Assembly: GCF_910592395.1 (NCBI RefSeq)
Contig: NC_088312.1
Location: 18,795,292-18,859,291, forward strand
Reading direction: 5' to 3'
DNA from: Lineus longissimus
Lineage: Eukaryota > Nemertea > Pilidiophora > Heteronemertea > Lineidae
DNA length: 64,000 nt
Below are positions 42,466 to 51,287 of the stretch, in pieces. The position numbers and the translations under genes are program-made. The notes below the pieces were generated by a model, which ran no database searches, was not told the origin of the DNA, and worked only from the letters and a program-made list of their open reading frames with translations. Within the stretch, counting starts at the first letter, position 1. Each line of letters starts with the position of its first letter.

Positions 42466-43960
42466 TTTTGGCCAGCAGGATGGGTCTACTAAAGGCTGTA
42501 CAGCCCAGATGTTGCCCCAGGGATGTGATGTGTGAATGGCGAATCGATAACCAGCTCTGGGAGGTCTTCAAGATGGACACATTCACGTCTCTAACTCAAT
42601 GTGATGGACGAATTAATAGCCAATTCAGGGTGGCCTTCGGGACAATCACATTCATGCCCCCATCTGAAAGCGATGGGGGGGAATCAATATGAACTTCTGG
42701 GAGGTCTTCAGGACTGTCAAATCCCCGTCTCCATCTGAATTTGATGGGAGAAGCAAGTCTTCGAAGCGGTCACATTCATGTCTCTATGTGAATCCCCCGA
42801 CTGTCTCGAAGACAAGAATTCCCAGAGCTGGTTATTGATCCACTCATCACATTCAGATAGAGACGTGATTGTGACCGTCCTGAAGACCTCCCAGAGCTGG
42901 TTAATGATCCACTTATCACATTCAAATAGAGACGTGATTGTGACCGTCCTGAAGACCTCCCAGAGCTGGTTATTGATCCACTCATCACATTCAGATAGAG
43001 ACGTGATTGTGACCGTCCTGAAGACCTCCCAGAGCTGGTTAATGATCCACTTATCACATTCAAATAGAGACGTGATTGTGACCGTCCTGAAGACCTCCCA
43101 GAGCTGGTTATTGATCCACTCATCACATTCAGATAGAGACGTGATTGTGACCGTCCTGAAGACCTCCCAGAGCTGGTTAATGATCCACTCATCACATTCA
43201 GATAGAGACGTGATTGTGACCGTCCTGAAGACCTCCCAGAGCTGGTTAATGATCCACTCATCACATTCAGATAGAGACGTGATTGTGACCGTCCTGAAGA
43301 CCTCCCAGAGCTGGTTAATGATCCACTCATCACATTCAGATAGAGACGTGATTGTGACCGTCCTGAATACCTCCCAGAGCTCGTTATTGATTCCCGGTCA
43401 CATTCAGATAGAGACGTGATTGTGACCAACCTGAAGGCCTCCCAGAACTGGTGTTATTGTGCCAGCACCAAATTGAGATATAGAGCGTGAATGTGATCGT
43501 CTCGAAGACCTCCTAAAGCTGGTTATTGATTCGCCCATCGCATTCAGATAAAAAGCGTGACTGTGATGTTCATGAAGGGCGAATATTAAGGCAGCCAGCT
43601 CCGGGAGGTCTTCTGAACTGGCGCATTCACGTCGCTGTATGGATGTGACATGTGTGATCAGCGAATCAATAATCAGCCGTGTATTGACGTCTCTGTCCCA
43701 ATGCGATGAGAGAGAGTTAATAACCGAATCTGTGAGGTCTTCGAGACTCATATTCGCGTGTCATATCTGAATGTGATGGCGAAGTCTTGTAGACCAGCCA
43801 GCTCCAGGACGTCGTTTGAAATGGTCACATCCACGTATCTACCTGACGCAAGTGTGATGGAAGAATCAACCAGCTCTTGGAAGTCTTCGAGACTGTCACG
43901 TACACATCTTTATCGGAATTCACCATCAAATTCAGAGGGAGATACACCTGCACCCCTGGC
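42466..43960. repeat. 69-bp satellite array with inverted flanking segments
   Basis: The core, about 42800-43430, has about nine copies of a 69-bp unit recognisable by GACCGTCCTGAAGACCTCCC. Because 69 is a multiple of three, both strands stay open for over 200 codons; these are not genes. Diverged units continue on both sides: segments at about 42540-42780 and 43590-43900 read CAGCTCTGGGAGGTCTTC, the reverse orientation. The array has therefore been broken by inversions. Some core units alternate ATTGATCCACTC and ATGATCCACTT variants. Confidence 0.9.
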
Positions 43961-44189
43961 CTATACTCCGGACAATCCTTTCCACGTGATCTTATCCCGA
44001 CATTCCTATTGTAACTTTGTCTTCAGGAGGCCATTTGGGATGATTGCAGGTTATAGGCCTAATGATACACTACGGAATCTCTCCATGCAACTGAGGAATG
44101 GTGAGGTTGATTTCTTTCAATACTATAAACAGGAGTCACAATCGACCCGTCTGACGGTGATGTCTATTATCAAAGGAACATTATGAAGT

Positions 44190-44311
44190 CAAGGTGCAGA
44201 CGATGTCGCGAAAACTAGCTTGCTCAGACGATATTTTCCGATTTTGCAGACGATACATTGGTTTTGCAGACGATGTCTGGCTTTTATGCAGACAATGTCT
44301 AGACATGTACA
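44190..44311 (+). repeat. Degenerate 'GCAGACGATGTC' repeats beside the insertion site
   Basis: GCAGACGATGTC, CAGACGATATT, GCAGACGATACA, GCAGACGATGTCT and GCAGACAATGTCT occur in quick succession. Related words (GGACGATACG, GGCGATGTT, TAGACGATACC) continue at 62403-62450 on the other side of the Polinton. The element therefore split an existing short-repeat tract. Confidence 0.7.
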
Positions 44312-44317
44312 TATTAT
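44312..44317. repeat. Left target-site duplication TATTAT
   Basis: TATTAT immediately precedes the AG terminus of the left inverted repeat and is matched exactly at 62390-62395. Six-base duplications are characteristic of Maverick/Polinton integration. Confidence 0.95.
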
Positions 44318-44516
44318 AGAATATATGTATTGTGGTGGTAGGAATCTAGGTAATTCTAAGCTATTTTAACAAAAGCCCTTACAGGCCTTTTTGTCTCAAA
44401 TTAGCTTAGAAACCCCTAAGAACCAGACACCACAATACATATATTCTATCATTCATGAAATGGTCAGTGAAGCGTTGCAATGAAATGGTGAGGGAATACT
44501 AGAGTTCAATGGGTTA
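44318..44516 (+). repeat. Left terminal inverted repeat of the Polinton
   Basis: 199 bp, matching the reverse complement of 62191-62389 except for two substitutions (near 44467 and 44490). The outer 130 bp (44318-44447) are themselves bounded by a 20-bp inverted pair, AGAATATATGTATTGTGGTG and its complement, so each end can fold into an imperfect hairpin. Confidence 0.95.
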
Positions 44517-44588
44517 TTTCATTAAAATAAATGGCCTTTTTACTGTCTTCATTAACCAAAATTCAAGGAAAAGATTCAAGTAAATTAA

Positions 44589-45980
44589 ATGTATTATCCA
44601 ATAGCAAATCAACATAAAAGTAAATTCACCTATGACTTCTTTAATTTAGAAGTAACTGTTAATACTAATAACTTCTTCCGCCTACAAGAAACTAAGATAA
44701 CACCTGGGTTTTTGAGCCTGAAAAATAAGAAAGACTGTCTGCGACTGGAAAAGAATCCATTATCGTTTTACCAGAACCAATTTAACATGGCTGTTTGGTT
44801 TGCTACAACAGGTTGTGGTATTTCAATAGACGATCACTTGAATCACAGTGACCCATTGTTAAGGTCAATTTACAGGTTTCATGTTTACTATCAAATATTG
44901 AAGATCATGAAGAATCTAGAGATACCAATTCCAGGTGAAAATGATTTTAATGAGACAAACAATAACATTAACCGTAGGAAACTAGGAGGGTTATTGAGTG
45001 AATTTGGTTTAAAAGACGAGTACGATTTCTCGGTGTTTGAAAATAACGGTGGTTGGAGGTCATGGAATGTACCGGATTACAACCCGAACATAACTGATCC
45101 CGGATATTACATCAATGATTCTAAAATCAATTTCTTCCTCATGCAAGTTCATGAAAATAGAATGCCACCGATGTTCAGTAAAGACTGGGATGCTGGAATG
45201 GCTAATTTCAAATATCCAGATATTTTCATCAAGGATCATGTCAGGAGACACAAGAATGTATTTGATGTAATTACACAAAATGAATGTCAAACCTATCAAC
45301 AATTCATGATATTTAAATCAAATGGTTTCTCTAATCCTGGAATAGAGAGGTTAAATGATACAATAAGAACATATGTTTACTGTATTCTGGGTGCTCAGGC
45401 GTTGACCAGAACACCAATAATTGGAGTACCGGGTACAGAATTGGATGCACAGAAGGAATTTAACAAACTATTAAAGGATTCGATTAATCAACATCCTGAT
45501 ATTCCCACTTCAATTCAAAGATATCAAAAAGCAGTGAGTGACACTCATACAAGACTAGATTATGTAATATCACCAGGATTGTATGTCATACGATCAAATA
45601 TGGTACTCGTTATTGGTAAGCTGGATAACTACAATAATAACATTTTAATAGCGCCAAAAAATGCTAAACCCGGTAAGAATGACATTAACCACAAAAAGAC
45701 CTTACCACCACCACTGATGGAAGGAAATAGTTCTAAGAAAATAAGAGGTAAGAGTAGCGTTGGTACATCAATGACGGACAAAGTCCCGAGAGCAAAGCTC
45801 GAGACCAGTCATAAACCAAAGAGTAATGTTGATACACCAAAAACAACTGAAACCTCAAAGAATATTCCTATTACTACTAAACTTGACACCAAAGTTGAGA
45901 AGGAGGATGATACTCATGAAACAATTAAATTCATGCTTTACTCAGTTGTTGGTACATTGATTGTTTTTATGGTTAGATAA
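44589..45980 (+). CDS. Polinton protein with C-terminal membrane anchor (463 aa)
   Basis: Function is unknown. It is the first gene after the left repeat and starts at ATTAAATG. The N-terminal half contains a conserved-looking block, MAVWFATTGCGISIDDHLN followed by LLRSIYRFHVYYQ, and the middle has GWRSWNVPDYNPN. I recall similar sequences in other Polintons, but this was not checked. Residues from about 350 are low-complexity, rich in Lys, Thr and Pro. The last 20 residues form one hydrophobic helix ending VFMVR, suggesting a tail-anchored protein. A hairpin element lies in the linker (45776-45800). I do not see a protease triad. Confidence 0.85.
   Translation: MYYPIANQHKSKFTYDFFNLEVTVNTNNFFRLQETKITPGFLSLKNKKDCLRLEKNPLSFYQNQFNMAVWFATTGCGISIDDHLNHSDPLLRSIYRFHVYYQILKIMKNLEIPIPGENDFNETNNNINRRKLGGLLSEFGLKDEYDFSVFENNGGWRSWNVPDYNPNITDPGYYINDSKINFFLMQVHENRMPPMFSKDWDAGMANFKYPDIFIKDHVRRHKNVFDVITQNECQTYQQFMIFKSNGFSNPGIERLNDTIRTYVYCILGAQALTRTPIIGVPGTELDAQKEFNKLLKDSINQHPDIPTSIQRYQKAVSDTHTRLDYVISPGLYVIRSNMVLVIGKLDNYNNNILIAPKNAKPGKNDINHKKTLPPPLMEGNSSKKIRGKSSVGTSMTDKVPRAKLETSHKPKSNVDTPKTTETSKNIPITTKLDTKVEKEDDTHETIKFMLYSVVGTLIVFMVR
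45776..45800 (+). repeat. Double-hairpin element, copy 1
   Basis: GGAC-aaa-GTCC, spacer CGA, GAGC-aaa-GCTC; both stems are perfect. It is in frame inside the 463-aa protein (peptide DKVPRAKLE). Confidence 0.85.
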
Positions 45981-45990
45981 ATAAGTAATT

Positions 45991-47604
45991 ATGGCTGAAG
46001 GAGGTGAAAATTATGAAATGGATGATTACGATTCACAATCATCATCATCATCATCAGGAACTTTTGAACAAATTCTAGAAATGAGAAAGGATGATTTAAT
46101 TAATCAATATATTCACGCAAGATACAACACAGGTGAAATCAATAGAACTTTTCAAGATGACGGCACAACATACAACACAGGAGGTGAATATATCCAAATG
46201 GATGAGATAGATCCTAATACAGGTGAAATCAATAGAACTTTTCAAGATGACGGCACAACATACAACACAGGAGGTGGAAATCTTACTACTGAAACTTCAT
46301 TCAGTACACCAGAAAGAGTAAGAGGTATTGTCCCTGAATTGATGGAAAAGGAGTTAAGTTACGATACAATAGAGGATAAACTTGATAAAGCATTGGGAGT
46401 ATCAATCTGGAATTATGACAAGAAAAAATTGAGTAATCTTTCACCACACATTAGTTACAATGGAAACAAACTTTATTACAATCCGAGAAATTCTGAATTT
46501 GATTTGATAAAAGATAAACGAGGAAACAAAAATTTATTTGAATATTCTGATAAAAATGGAGAAAAGATAAAGTTAATTCCTTTAACTAAGGATAATGGAA
46601 GCTTCTATGCTGAAGGCACATTAAAGACTAAGTTTGGTACTAGATTTGTTGACATGATTAGAGGTATGATTGCACCTGACCCACCAGTAAGTCAACCTAC
46701 ATTAGTAACCCCTGAAACACAGGCAGTAATTAATGAGGTAAACAGTTCAAACCAACCAATAGATAAATTAATTGATTCTAATGATGATGAACTTAAAACA
46801 CTGGGTTTTACTGAATCTGCCTTGAGAGAACTTAGAGGGTTAAAACAGGCTGGTGATGATCTAGCTGCAGTAAAGAGGGATAAGGACATGCAAATAGAAA
46901 GCCTAGAAGAAGAACTTAATAATTTAACAAGAGACTATGTAAAGTATGTAGAAGAAGGTTCTAAAGATACGGGGGAGTTGAAAAAGCAAATAGATGAACT
47001 AAATGACAAATTGTATGAGGAACAGTCAAAGGTATGGAGGTTAGACAATGACAGGGAGTCACAAACTAGAAGAATTAAACGTTTAATTGTTGATGTTCTA
47101 AAGAAACCAGATTCAACTATTCCTCTGAAGGACAGAATAAAGTTACTTTTTAAGACATATGGTGTAACTATTAGCGCCATAATAACAGCTGTTGTAATGA
47201 CATTTACAACTCTAGGTCTTAGTATCAGTAGTGCTTTAAGTGGTGCCACTAAATCTGTAAAACCAACTCCAGGACCAGGACCATCTCCAGGACCAGACCC
47301 AACTCCAGGACCTACACCAGAACCAGGACCAAAACCATCAATACCAGATAAAGTAAAAGAAGGTCTCAAGAAGTTTGCTGAATGGCTAAAAGAACTAGCC
47401 AAGAAATCAGCTGCGGCTTTACCGGGAATCATCGGTTCTATCGTATCATTTCTCCTGAAAACAATTGGTGCAGTTGTTGGCTTTCTAGCCGAACATCTGA
47501 TCATAGCAGTTATTGCTATTGTTAGTTCCATAATTTATGGTTTAATTGGGGGTGTTAAAGCCTTAAAATCACGTAAAACAGTAAAATCACGTAAAAGGTC
47601 TTAG
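45991..47604 (+). CDS. Polinton coiled-coil membrane protein (537 aa)
   Basis: The order of parts is an acidic Ser-rich start, a directly repeated block (GEINRTFQDDGTTYNTGG twice, near residues 47-64 and 77-94), a globular middle, and a coiled coil at about 285-370. A hydrophobic segment follows near 390-412, then a Pro-Gly linker (about 425-450), amphipathic helices (FAEWLKELAKKSAAALPGII) and a second long hydrophobic region ending in a basic tail. This plan suggests a virion membrane or internal protein that inserts into bilayers. No named family is certain. The gene follows the previous one by 10 bases in the same direction, probably transcribed with it. Confidence 0.85.
   Translation: MAEGGENYEMDDYDSQSSSSSSGTFEQILEMRKDDLINQYIHARYNTGEINRTFQDDGTTYNTGGEYIQMDEIDPNTGEINRTFQDDGTTYNTGGGNLTTETSFSTPERVRGIVPELMEKELSYDTIEDKLDKALGVSIWNYDKKKLSNLSPHISYNGNKLYYNPRNSEFDLIKDKRGNKNLFEYSDKNGEKIKLIPLTKDNGSFYAEGTLKTKFGTRFVDMIRGMIAPDPPVSQPTLVTPETQAVINEVNSSNQPIDKLIDSNDDELKTLGFTESALRELRGLKQAGDDLAAVKRDKDMQIESLEEELNNLTRDYVKYVEEGSKDTGELKKQIDELNDKLYEEQSKVWRLDNDRESQTRRIKRLIVDVLKKPDSTIPLKDRIKLLFKTYGVTISAIITAVVMTFTTLGLSISSALSGATKSVKPTPGPGPSPGPDPTPGPTPEPGPKPSIPDKVKEGLKKFAEWLKELAKKSAAALPGIIGSIVSFLLKTIGAVVGFLAEHLIIAVIAIVSSIIYGLIGGVKALKSRKTVKSRKRS
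46129..46276 (+). repeat. 90-bp-period direct duplication inside a Polinton gene
   Basis: Two copies starting ACAGGTGAAATCAATAGAAC (46129 and 46219) are identical over about 58 bp, implying a recent in-frame duplication of 30 codons. Confidence 0.9.
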
Positions 47605-47651
47605 GTGACCTTCTATCAAAACAATGTTTAAAAAATAATTATTATGTAAAT

Positions 47652-48824
47652 ATGAATAAATACATCTCATTAAAAGACTATTATTCTAGTGAGTCGGACT
47701 TCGTCCTGAGAGCAGAGCTCGAGTGGAACAATGAGAATCTTAAAGGATACATTCGTCCTAGGGTCATGGATAGAAATTTTAGTGAAGAAAATGTCAGCAA
47801 GAATTATGACAGTGGGAAATTTGATAAGCCTACTGAGACACACAAAGTAGTCCTGCCAAGAATGAAAGAATATGACGTCAGTACCAACACTAATGCTCAA
47901 TTCTGCCGTAATTGTAAAAGGTGGACACTTTTTGAGTATCAAAAAAACTTGAATTCAGCAAGGTACGCAGCTAAAACTGTGAAGTATCAATTCTGCACCA
48001 ATTGCAATTCGACTACTTACGATGATGATTTTAAAACTCTTGAGATCAATATTGACAACAAGACACGTTACTTTGACAGTATTCTAAGGAAACTTGGATG
48101 GAGTCGGCTGTCCGAATCGGCAGTTAAGTATTTAAAGGACTTTGTGGAAGGGTATTTACAGTGCTACTTTTCAATTCACAGAAAATGTCTTAGTAAGCAG
48201 AGATATGAAAGTACTCTTCAGTCAGCCCTAAAAATGGGTATTAACACTCTCCCCTCTAAGTTATGTAACAAAGGGTTACATGGTGAAGCCATGCTTTTTA
48301 AATTTCACTGTGGGGAATATGATTGGTTTCTTGCCATTGAATTTATTAACAGGGCAATTGGTAAACCGCAATTAACCGATGAGAATATCACTGACCTTAG
48401 ACTAGTGTACTATGCTTTCCTTAGATTTCTGCATTACTGTGGTGTCAAGGTCACCATTAACTACAAGGTATTTTTACACCAAGCCTTTAAAACGCTGAAA
48501 ATTGATTATGTAATATTTACACCTTTTTTAACCAACAAGGAGCGAGTAAATGATTTGGAGAGATTATGGTATGATTTCACTCAAAGTATTTTCTTCCAGA
48601 ATTACAAGGTTGAGAAGGAATATGACCAGGATATTGACAAGCAGTTTGACGTTTTACTGAGTGCCAGTGCAGGTCGAGACATTAACTGCATCAGTAATAT
48701 TAAGTTTACACCAGCCGGACTTCGTCCTGAGAGCATAGCTCGAGCCGGACTTCGTCCTGAGAGCATAGCTCGAGCCGGACTTCGTCCTGAGAGCACAGCT
48801 CGATCTAGTGTTAAGATGCAATAA
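47652..48824 (+). CDS. Zinc-ribbon protein with histone-fold-like stretch (390 aa)
   Basis: A zinc ribbon is formed by C85, C88, C115 and C118 (FCRNCKRW and FCTNCNS). Residues about 140-196 (for example LRKLGWSRLSESAVKYLKDF) have the spacing of a histone fold: helix, RLS-type loop, long helix with acidic-aliphatic pattern, K/R loop, short helix. The resemblance is by eye only. The remaining 190 residues are helical with no motif I know. A DNA-binding or transcription role is plausible. Double-hairpin elements add residues at the N terminus (SDFVLRAELE) and a triple GLRPESIAR-type repeat at the C terminus, where loss of function would be least likely. Confidence 0.8.
   Translation: MNKYISLKDYYSSESDFVLRAELEWNNENLKGYIRPRVMDRNFSEENVSKNYDSGKFDKPTETHKVVLPRMKEYDVSTNTNAQFCRNCKRWTLFEYQKNLNSARYAAKTVKYQFCTNCNSTTYDDDFKTLEINIDNKTRYFDSILRKLGWSRLSESAVKYLKDFVEGYLQCYFSIHRKCLSKQRYESTLQSALKMGINTLPSKLCNKGLHGEAMLFKFHCGEYDWFLAIEFINRAIGKPQLTDENITDLRLVYYAFLRFLHYCGVKVTINYKVFLHQAFKTLKIDYVIFTPFLTNKERVNDLERLWYDFTQSIFFQNYKVEKEYDQDIDKQFDVLLSASAGRDINCISNIKFTPAGLRPESIARAGLRPESIARAGLRPESTARSSVKMQ
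47696..47720 (+). repeat. Double-hairpin element, copy 2
   Basis: GGAC-ttc-GTCC, spacer TGA, GAGC-aga-GCTC, in frame near the N terminus of the zinc-ribbon protein, read as DFVLRAELE. Confidence 0.9.
48717..48801 (+). repeat. Double-hairpin element, three tandem copies
   Basis: Units at 48717, 48747 and 48777 with a 30-bp period: GGAC-ttc-GTCC, TGA, GAGC-nnn-GCTC with loops ata, ata and aca. They are translated as three ten-residue repeats (AGLRPESIAR) at the end of the zinc-ribbon protein. Confidence 0.95.
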
Positions 48825-48875
48825 AGTTGTGAAAACAGCATTTTGCACTTAACAGTCATTTTTCCATAATTTTAA

Positions 48876-49697
48876 ATGAATAATCAGCAAATGAATAGTC
48901 AGACATCTGCAGTGATTGAACAACAGATGAAACAGATTGGTGTTATGAGTCCTGAGAGCTTAGCTCGAGTTGGGGCTTCTAACCAACAGAACACTGGTAG
49001 TTACCAACAAAACAGAACTAACTTTCAACAGAACTGCTCTACAAATCAACAAGTTTCAAACAAGCAGTTGAATAGTTCAAATTTTGTTAATCCTAGTCAA
49101 GGAATAGTTAATCCCAGTCAAGGAATAGTCAATTCTAGTTGCCAACTAGGCTCAACTAGCAATCAACAAAATTTGAACTATTTGACTGATAGTGGCCTTA
49201 AAGCCAAACAAGACTTAGAGATTCTAGTTGCAACTGGTAAAAGCAAGGATTTCCTTAATAAACAAATAACTTTTAATGACTTAGATAATATGACTGAAAA
49301 AGAAATCTTAAAACATCATAGAATGTATGAAACAAAGATGGCTGCCAGACTTAATGATTCTTTGGGTAAGACAGTAATTAAAGCTTACACTAAATTATCA
49401 AGGTGGTTATTACCAATAGATGATGAAGATAATCTTTATCATGATCTTAGAAATGATTATTTGATAACTAACGAGTTGGATAAATGGCTTGGATGGTTGA
49501 GTTTGAGAATGGGTGCACTAACTGCACTTGCTTCAACAACACTTATTACTTTAGGTCATTGTCATGAGGAATCATCTATGACTGCATCGAGTATGACTGC
49601 ATCAAATATGAATACACCAAATATGACTGTCTCTGAATTTGATAAAACCATACATGAAAGTACAGATATCACAGGTAGTGATGATAAAGAAGACTAA
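48876..49697 (+). CDS. Gln/Asn-rich Polinton membrane protein (273 aa)
   Basis: The first 100 residues are dominated by Gln, Asn and Ser, with NPSQGIV repeated. A helical domain follows (DLDNMTEKEILKHHRMYETK, then LGKTVIKAYTKLSRWLLP). One hydrophobic segment (MGALTALASTTLITLG) comes next, then a Met/Thr/Ser-rich tail with SMTAS-like repeats. It starts at TTTAAATG. A partial hairpin element gives the peptide MSPESLARV near residue 24-32. I recall relatives in other Polintons; the function is unknown. Confidence 0.8.
   Translation: MNNQQMNSQTSAVIEQQMKQIGVMSPESLARVGASNQQNTGSYQQNRTNFQQNCSTNQQVSNKQLNSSNFVNPSQGIVNPSQGIVNSSCQLGSTSNQQNLNYLTDSGLKAKQDLEILVATGKSKDFLNKQITFNDLDNMTEKEILKHHRMYETKMAARLNDSLGKTVIKAYTKLSRWLLPIDDEDNLYHDLRNDYLITNELDKWLGWLSLRMGALTALASTTLITLGHCHEESSMTASSMTASNMNTPNMTVSEFDKTIHESTDITGSDDKED
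48948..48966 (+). repeat. Double-hairpin element, partial copy
   Basis: GTCC, TGA and an intact GAGC-tta-GCTC hairpin remain; the left arm of hairpin 1 is missing. It lies in frame in the Gln/Asn-rich protein. Confidence 0.75.
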
Positions 49698-49699
49698 AT

Positions 49700-49724
49700 T
49701 AACCTGGTTATGAGAACATAGTTC
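49700..49724 (+). repeat. Double-hairpin element with both stems changed
   Basis: TAAC-ctg-GTTA, spacer TGA, GAAC-ata-GTTC. Both stems differ from the common GGAC and GAGC versions, and both are still fully paired. It sits between the 273-aa and 168-aa genes. Confidence 0.85.
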
Positions 49725-49745
49725 GAATTAATTTGAGCAAGATAA

Positions 49746-50252
49746 ATGGAACTTGAAACTGTAACTGATACTACTAAAGTTTCAGTGTCTAAGAAACCTA
49801 GATCAGAGAAACAATTAGCATGGTCTAGAGAACTGGGTAGAAGATCTAAGGAATTTAAGAGGATAAAAAAGGATAAGACGACATTTAAAGTACAGGACTC
49901 CTCACCAAACAACAGAGTTGTGGAAAAGGAGGAAGAAGAATTAGAGGAAGAAGAACCACAATCTCAAAATACTGATGTATCACTGCGTGAATCTAGTAGT
50001 AATACTTGTGTCTATGTACTAGGTTTAGGTGCCGTTATTTTAGCAGCATTCATTATGTTTAAGAAACTTCCTAAAAAAGTAAGTAAAGGGCAGCGATCAG
50101 GCTTGAATCGAGCTATGCTCTCAGGACAAAGTCCTAATCGAACTTTGTTCTCTGGACAAAGTCCGAATGAAGCAGTCATGAAGGGATCAATTAACCCTCT
50201 TGTTAAACCTGTAGTTAAAGAGAAGAAATGTACTATTCCTTTAATGGAATGA
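49746..50252 (+). CDS. Small single-span Polinton membrane protein (168 aa)
   Basis: A basic N-terminal region (KQLAWSRELGRRSKEFKRIK) is followed by an acidic run (EKEEEELEEEE) and one transmembrane helix at about 95-112 (VYVLGLGAVILAAFIMF). The basic tail has been expanded by two hairpin elements, read as AMLSGQSPNRTLFSGQSPN. The last 20 bases overlap the end of the opposite-strand 332-aa gene. Likely a virion or host-membrane component. Confidence 0.8.
   Translation: MELETVTDTTKVSVSKKPRSEKQLAWSRELGRRSKEFKRIKKDKTTFKVQDSSPNNRVVEKEEEELEEEEPQSQNTDVSLRESSSNTCVYVLGLGAVILAAFIMFKKLPKKVSKGQRSGLNRAMLSGQSPNRTLFSGQSPNEAVMKGSINPLVKPVVKEKKCTIPLME
50110..50164 (-). repeat. Double-hairpin elements, two tandem copies, minus orientation
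   Basis: The unit at 50110 is GAGC-tat-GCTC, TCA, GGAC-aaa-GTCC. The unit at 50140 is GAAC-ttt-GTTC, TCT, GGAC-aaa-GTCC. The period is 30 bp, and the second copy has the compensated GAAC/GTTC stem. Confidence 0.95.
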
Positions 50253-51231
50253 TCTCATCAGGTGGTCGAGCAGAGCTCTCAGGACGAAGTCCGTCTAGGA
50301 CAAAGGCCAGAGAGCAAAGCTCGATTCTTAACTCTAAAGAAACCTCTGTTCCTCTGAAATTAACTAGCTTACCATTCTTATCAGTGATTTCGAATTTTAT
50401 GTGATTAGTACACTTATTTATCGTTTTCTTACAATTCGGTTCGTATCGCTGCATTTTTATTTGGTCACCATCTTCTACAGGTATGATGCAGAAAATGTTA
50501 GATGGTTTATTGTTGTAGAGGGTCTTAGCTTTGTCAACCAAATTAGCTTGCAGGAATAGATATTTCCTGTAAAAGTTGAGTGGTCTTGTGGAGTAGTATT
50601 TTCCTTTCTTGGTAAATTTAGTTTGCTTAAAGCCAAACCACTCATTCACCACTGTGAGCTGTTTTTCTATCACCTCTCTTATGGTTTTGCTTATTTGAAA
50701 ACCTTCTGTGTTTCTCTCAATCTTGATTTTTTCATTTTTATCTAACTTGTCTACTTTCAGAGGGTACTCTTTATCCTCTGTAAGTTCAAGGGTTATGTAA
50801 TTATTGTTATCACAGTAAATTTTCACATGGCTTATTCCAATTTCTTTTATGTATTTTTGCCATACCTCACAAAACTCACTTAAACTAAAATGTCGAGAGT
50901 ATGGAAATGTGTATTGAGTAATGGTGTCTTTAGTTGTGGTAGAATCATTTTCCAAATGCCGTTCGCAAATTTTCATGACTTCCTTTTCAAGTCCAGGAGC
51001 AAATAATGTCCTACACCATAATTGTTTATCTAAGGGCTCATGTGTTGTAATTCTGGTTATTTCGACTAGAAATGAGAAAATCCTGACTCCCTCTGGTAGA
51101 AAATCACCTGTCCACCATGAATTGTAAAAGGTTATCGATTTCAAAGTAATGGATTTTATGTCTAATTGGTCTGTTAAGTAGTACTCAAATTTGGCTTCAT
51201 TACATTCTTGTTCATTGATTATGAAGTCCAT
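50233..51231 (-). CDS. Penton-like second minor capsid candidate (332 aa)
   Basis: The C-terminal segment FEITDKNGKLVNFRGTEVSL has the same layout as the end of the penton protein encoded at 59630-60397 (IRLTDEKGEIIDLNGHNVQY). Its start (SITLKSITFYNSWWT) likewise resembles the penton's SITLTFAVIPCTFYN. This suggests a paralogous vertex or fibre-type structural protein, but it is inference. Two hairpin elements in opposite orientation sit in its last 30 codons. It diverges from the polymerase gene with only 56 bases between the starts. Confidence 0.8.
   Translation of the reverse strand: MDFIINEQECNEAKFEYYLTDQLDIKSITLKSITFYNSWWTGDFLPEGVRIFSFLVEITRITTHEPLDKQLWCRTLFAPGLEKEVMKICERHLENDSTTTKDTITQYTFPYSRHFSLSEFCEVWQKYIKEIGISHVKIYCDNNNYITLELTEDKEYPLKVDKLDKNEKIKIERNTEGFQISKTIREVIEKQLTVVNEWFGFKQTKFTKKGKYYSTRPLNFYRKYLFLQANLVDKAKTLYNNKPSNIFCIIPVEDGDQIKMQRYEPNCKKTINKCTNHIKFEITDKNGKLVNFRGTEVSLELRIELCSLAFVLDGLRPESSARPPDEIIPLKE
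50268..50322. repeat. Double-hairpin elements, inverted pair
   Basis: 50268-50292 is in minus orientation (GAGC-aga-GCTC, TCA, GGAC-gaa-GTCC). 50298-50322 is in plus orientation (GGAC-aaa-GGCC with one mismatch, AGA, GAGC-aaa-GCTC). A 5-base spacer separates them. Confidence 0.9.
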
Positions 51232-51287
51232 TTCTATTTAATTCAAGATATTTATTGAATTTAATAAATTTTAATCTAATAAATAGA
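51232..51287. promoter_or_regulatory. Divergent start region between polymerase and penton-like gene
   Basis: Only 56 AT-rich bases separate the two start codons. Both directions show TAAATAGA just before ATG (TTAAATAGAAATGG on the minus strand, AATAAATAGAATG on the plus strand), suggesting a shared early-type promoter. Confidence 0.5.

Noticed and set aside
42776-43429. Two long opposite-strand open frames of over 210 codons
   Set aside because: The 69-bp satellite unit is a multiple of three and lacks stops in these frames; the frames end where the array becomes irregular.
44589-45980. 463-aa protein as the missing protease
   Set aside because: I could not find an ordered His, acidic and Cys catalytic set, and the protein ends in a membrane anchor.
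48717-48801. CRISPR-like array of three 30-bp repeats
   Set aside because: There are no variable spacers; the five bases between units are part of the repeat, and the array is coding sequence of an animal transposon.
47652-48824. Calling this protein TFIIB
   Set aside because: The zinc ribbon is not at the N terminus as in TFIIB and no cyclin-repeat signature is visible; left as zinc ribbon with histone-fold-like segment.
51255-51287. Upstream extension of the polymerase from a TTG
   Set aside because: Non-ATG starts are not expected here, and the ATG at 51288 is directly preceded by the TAAATAGA motif seen at other Polinton starts.
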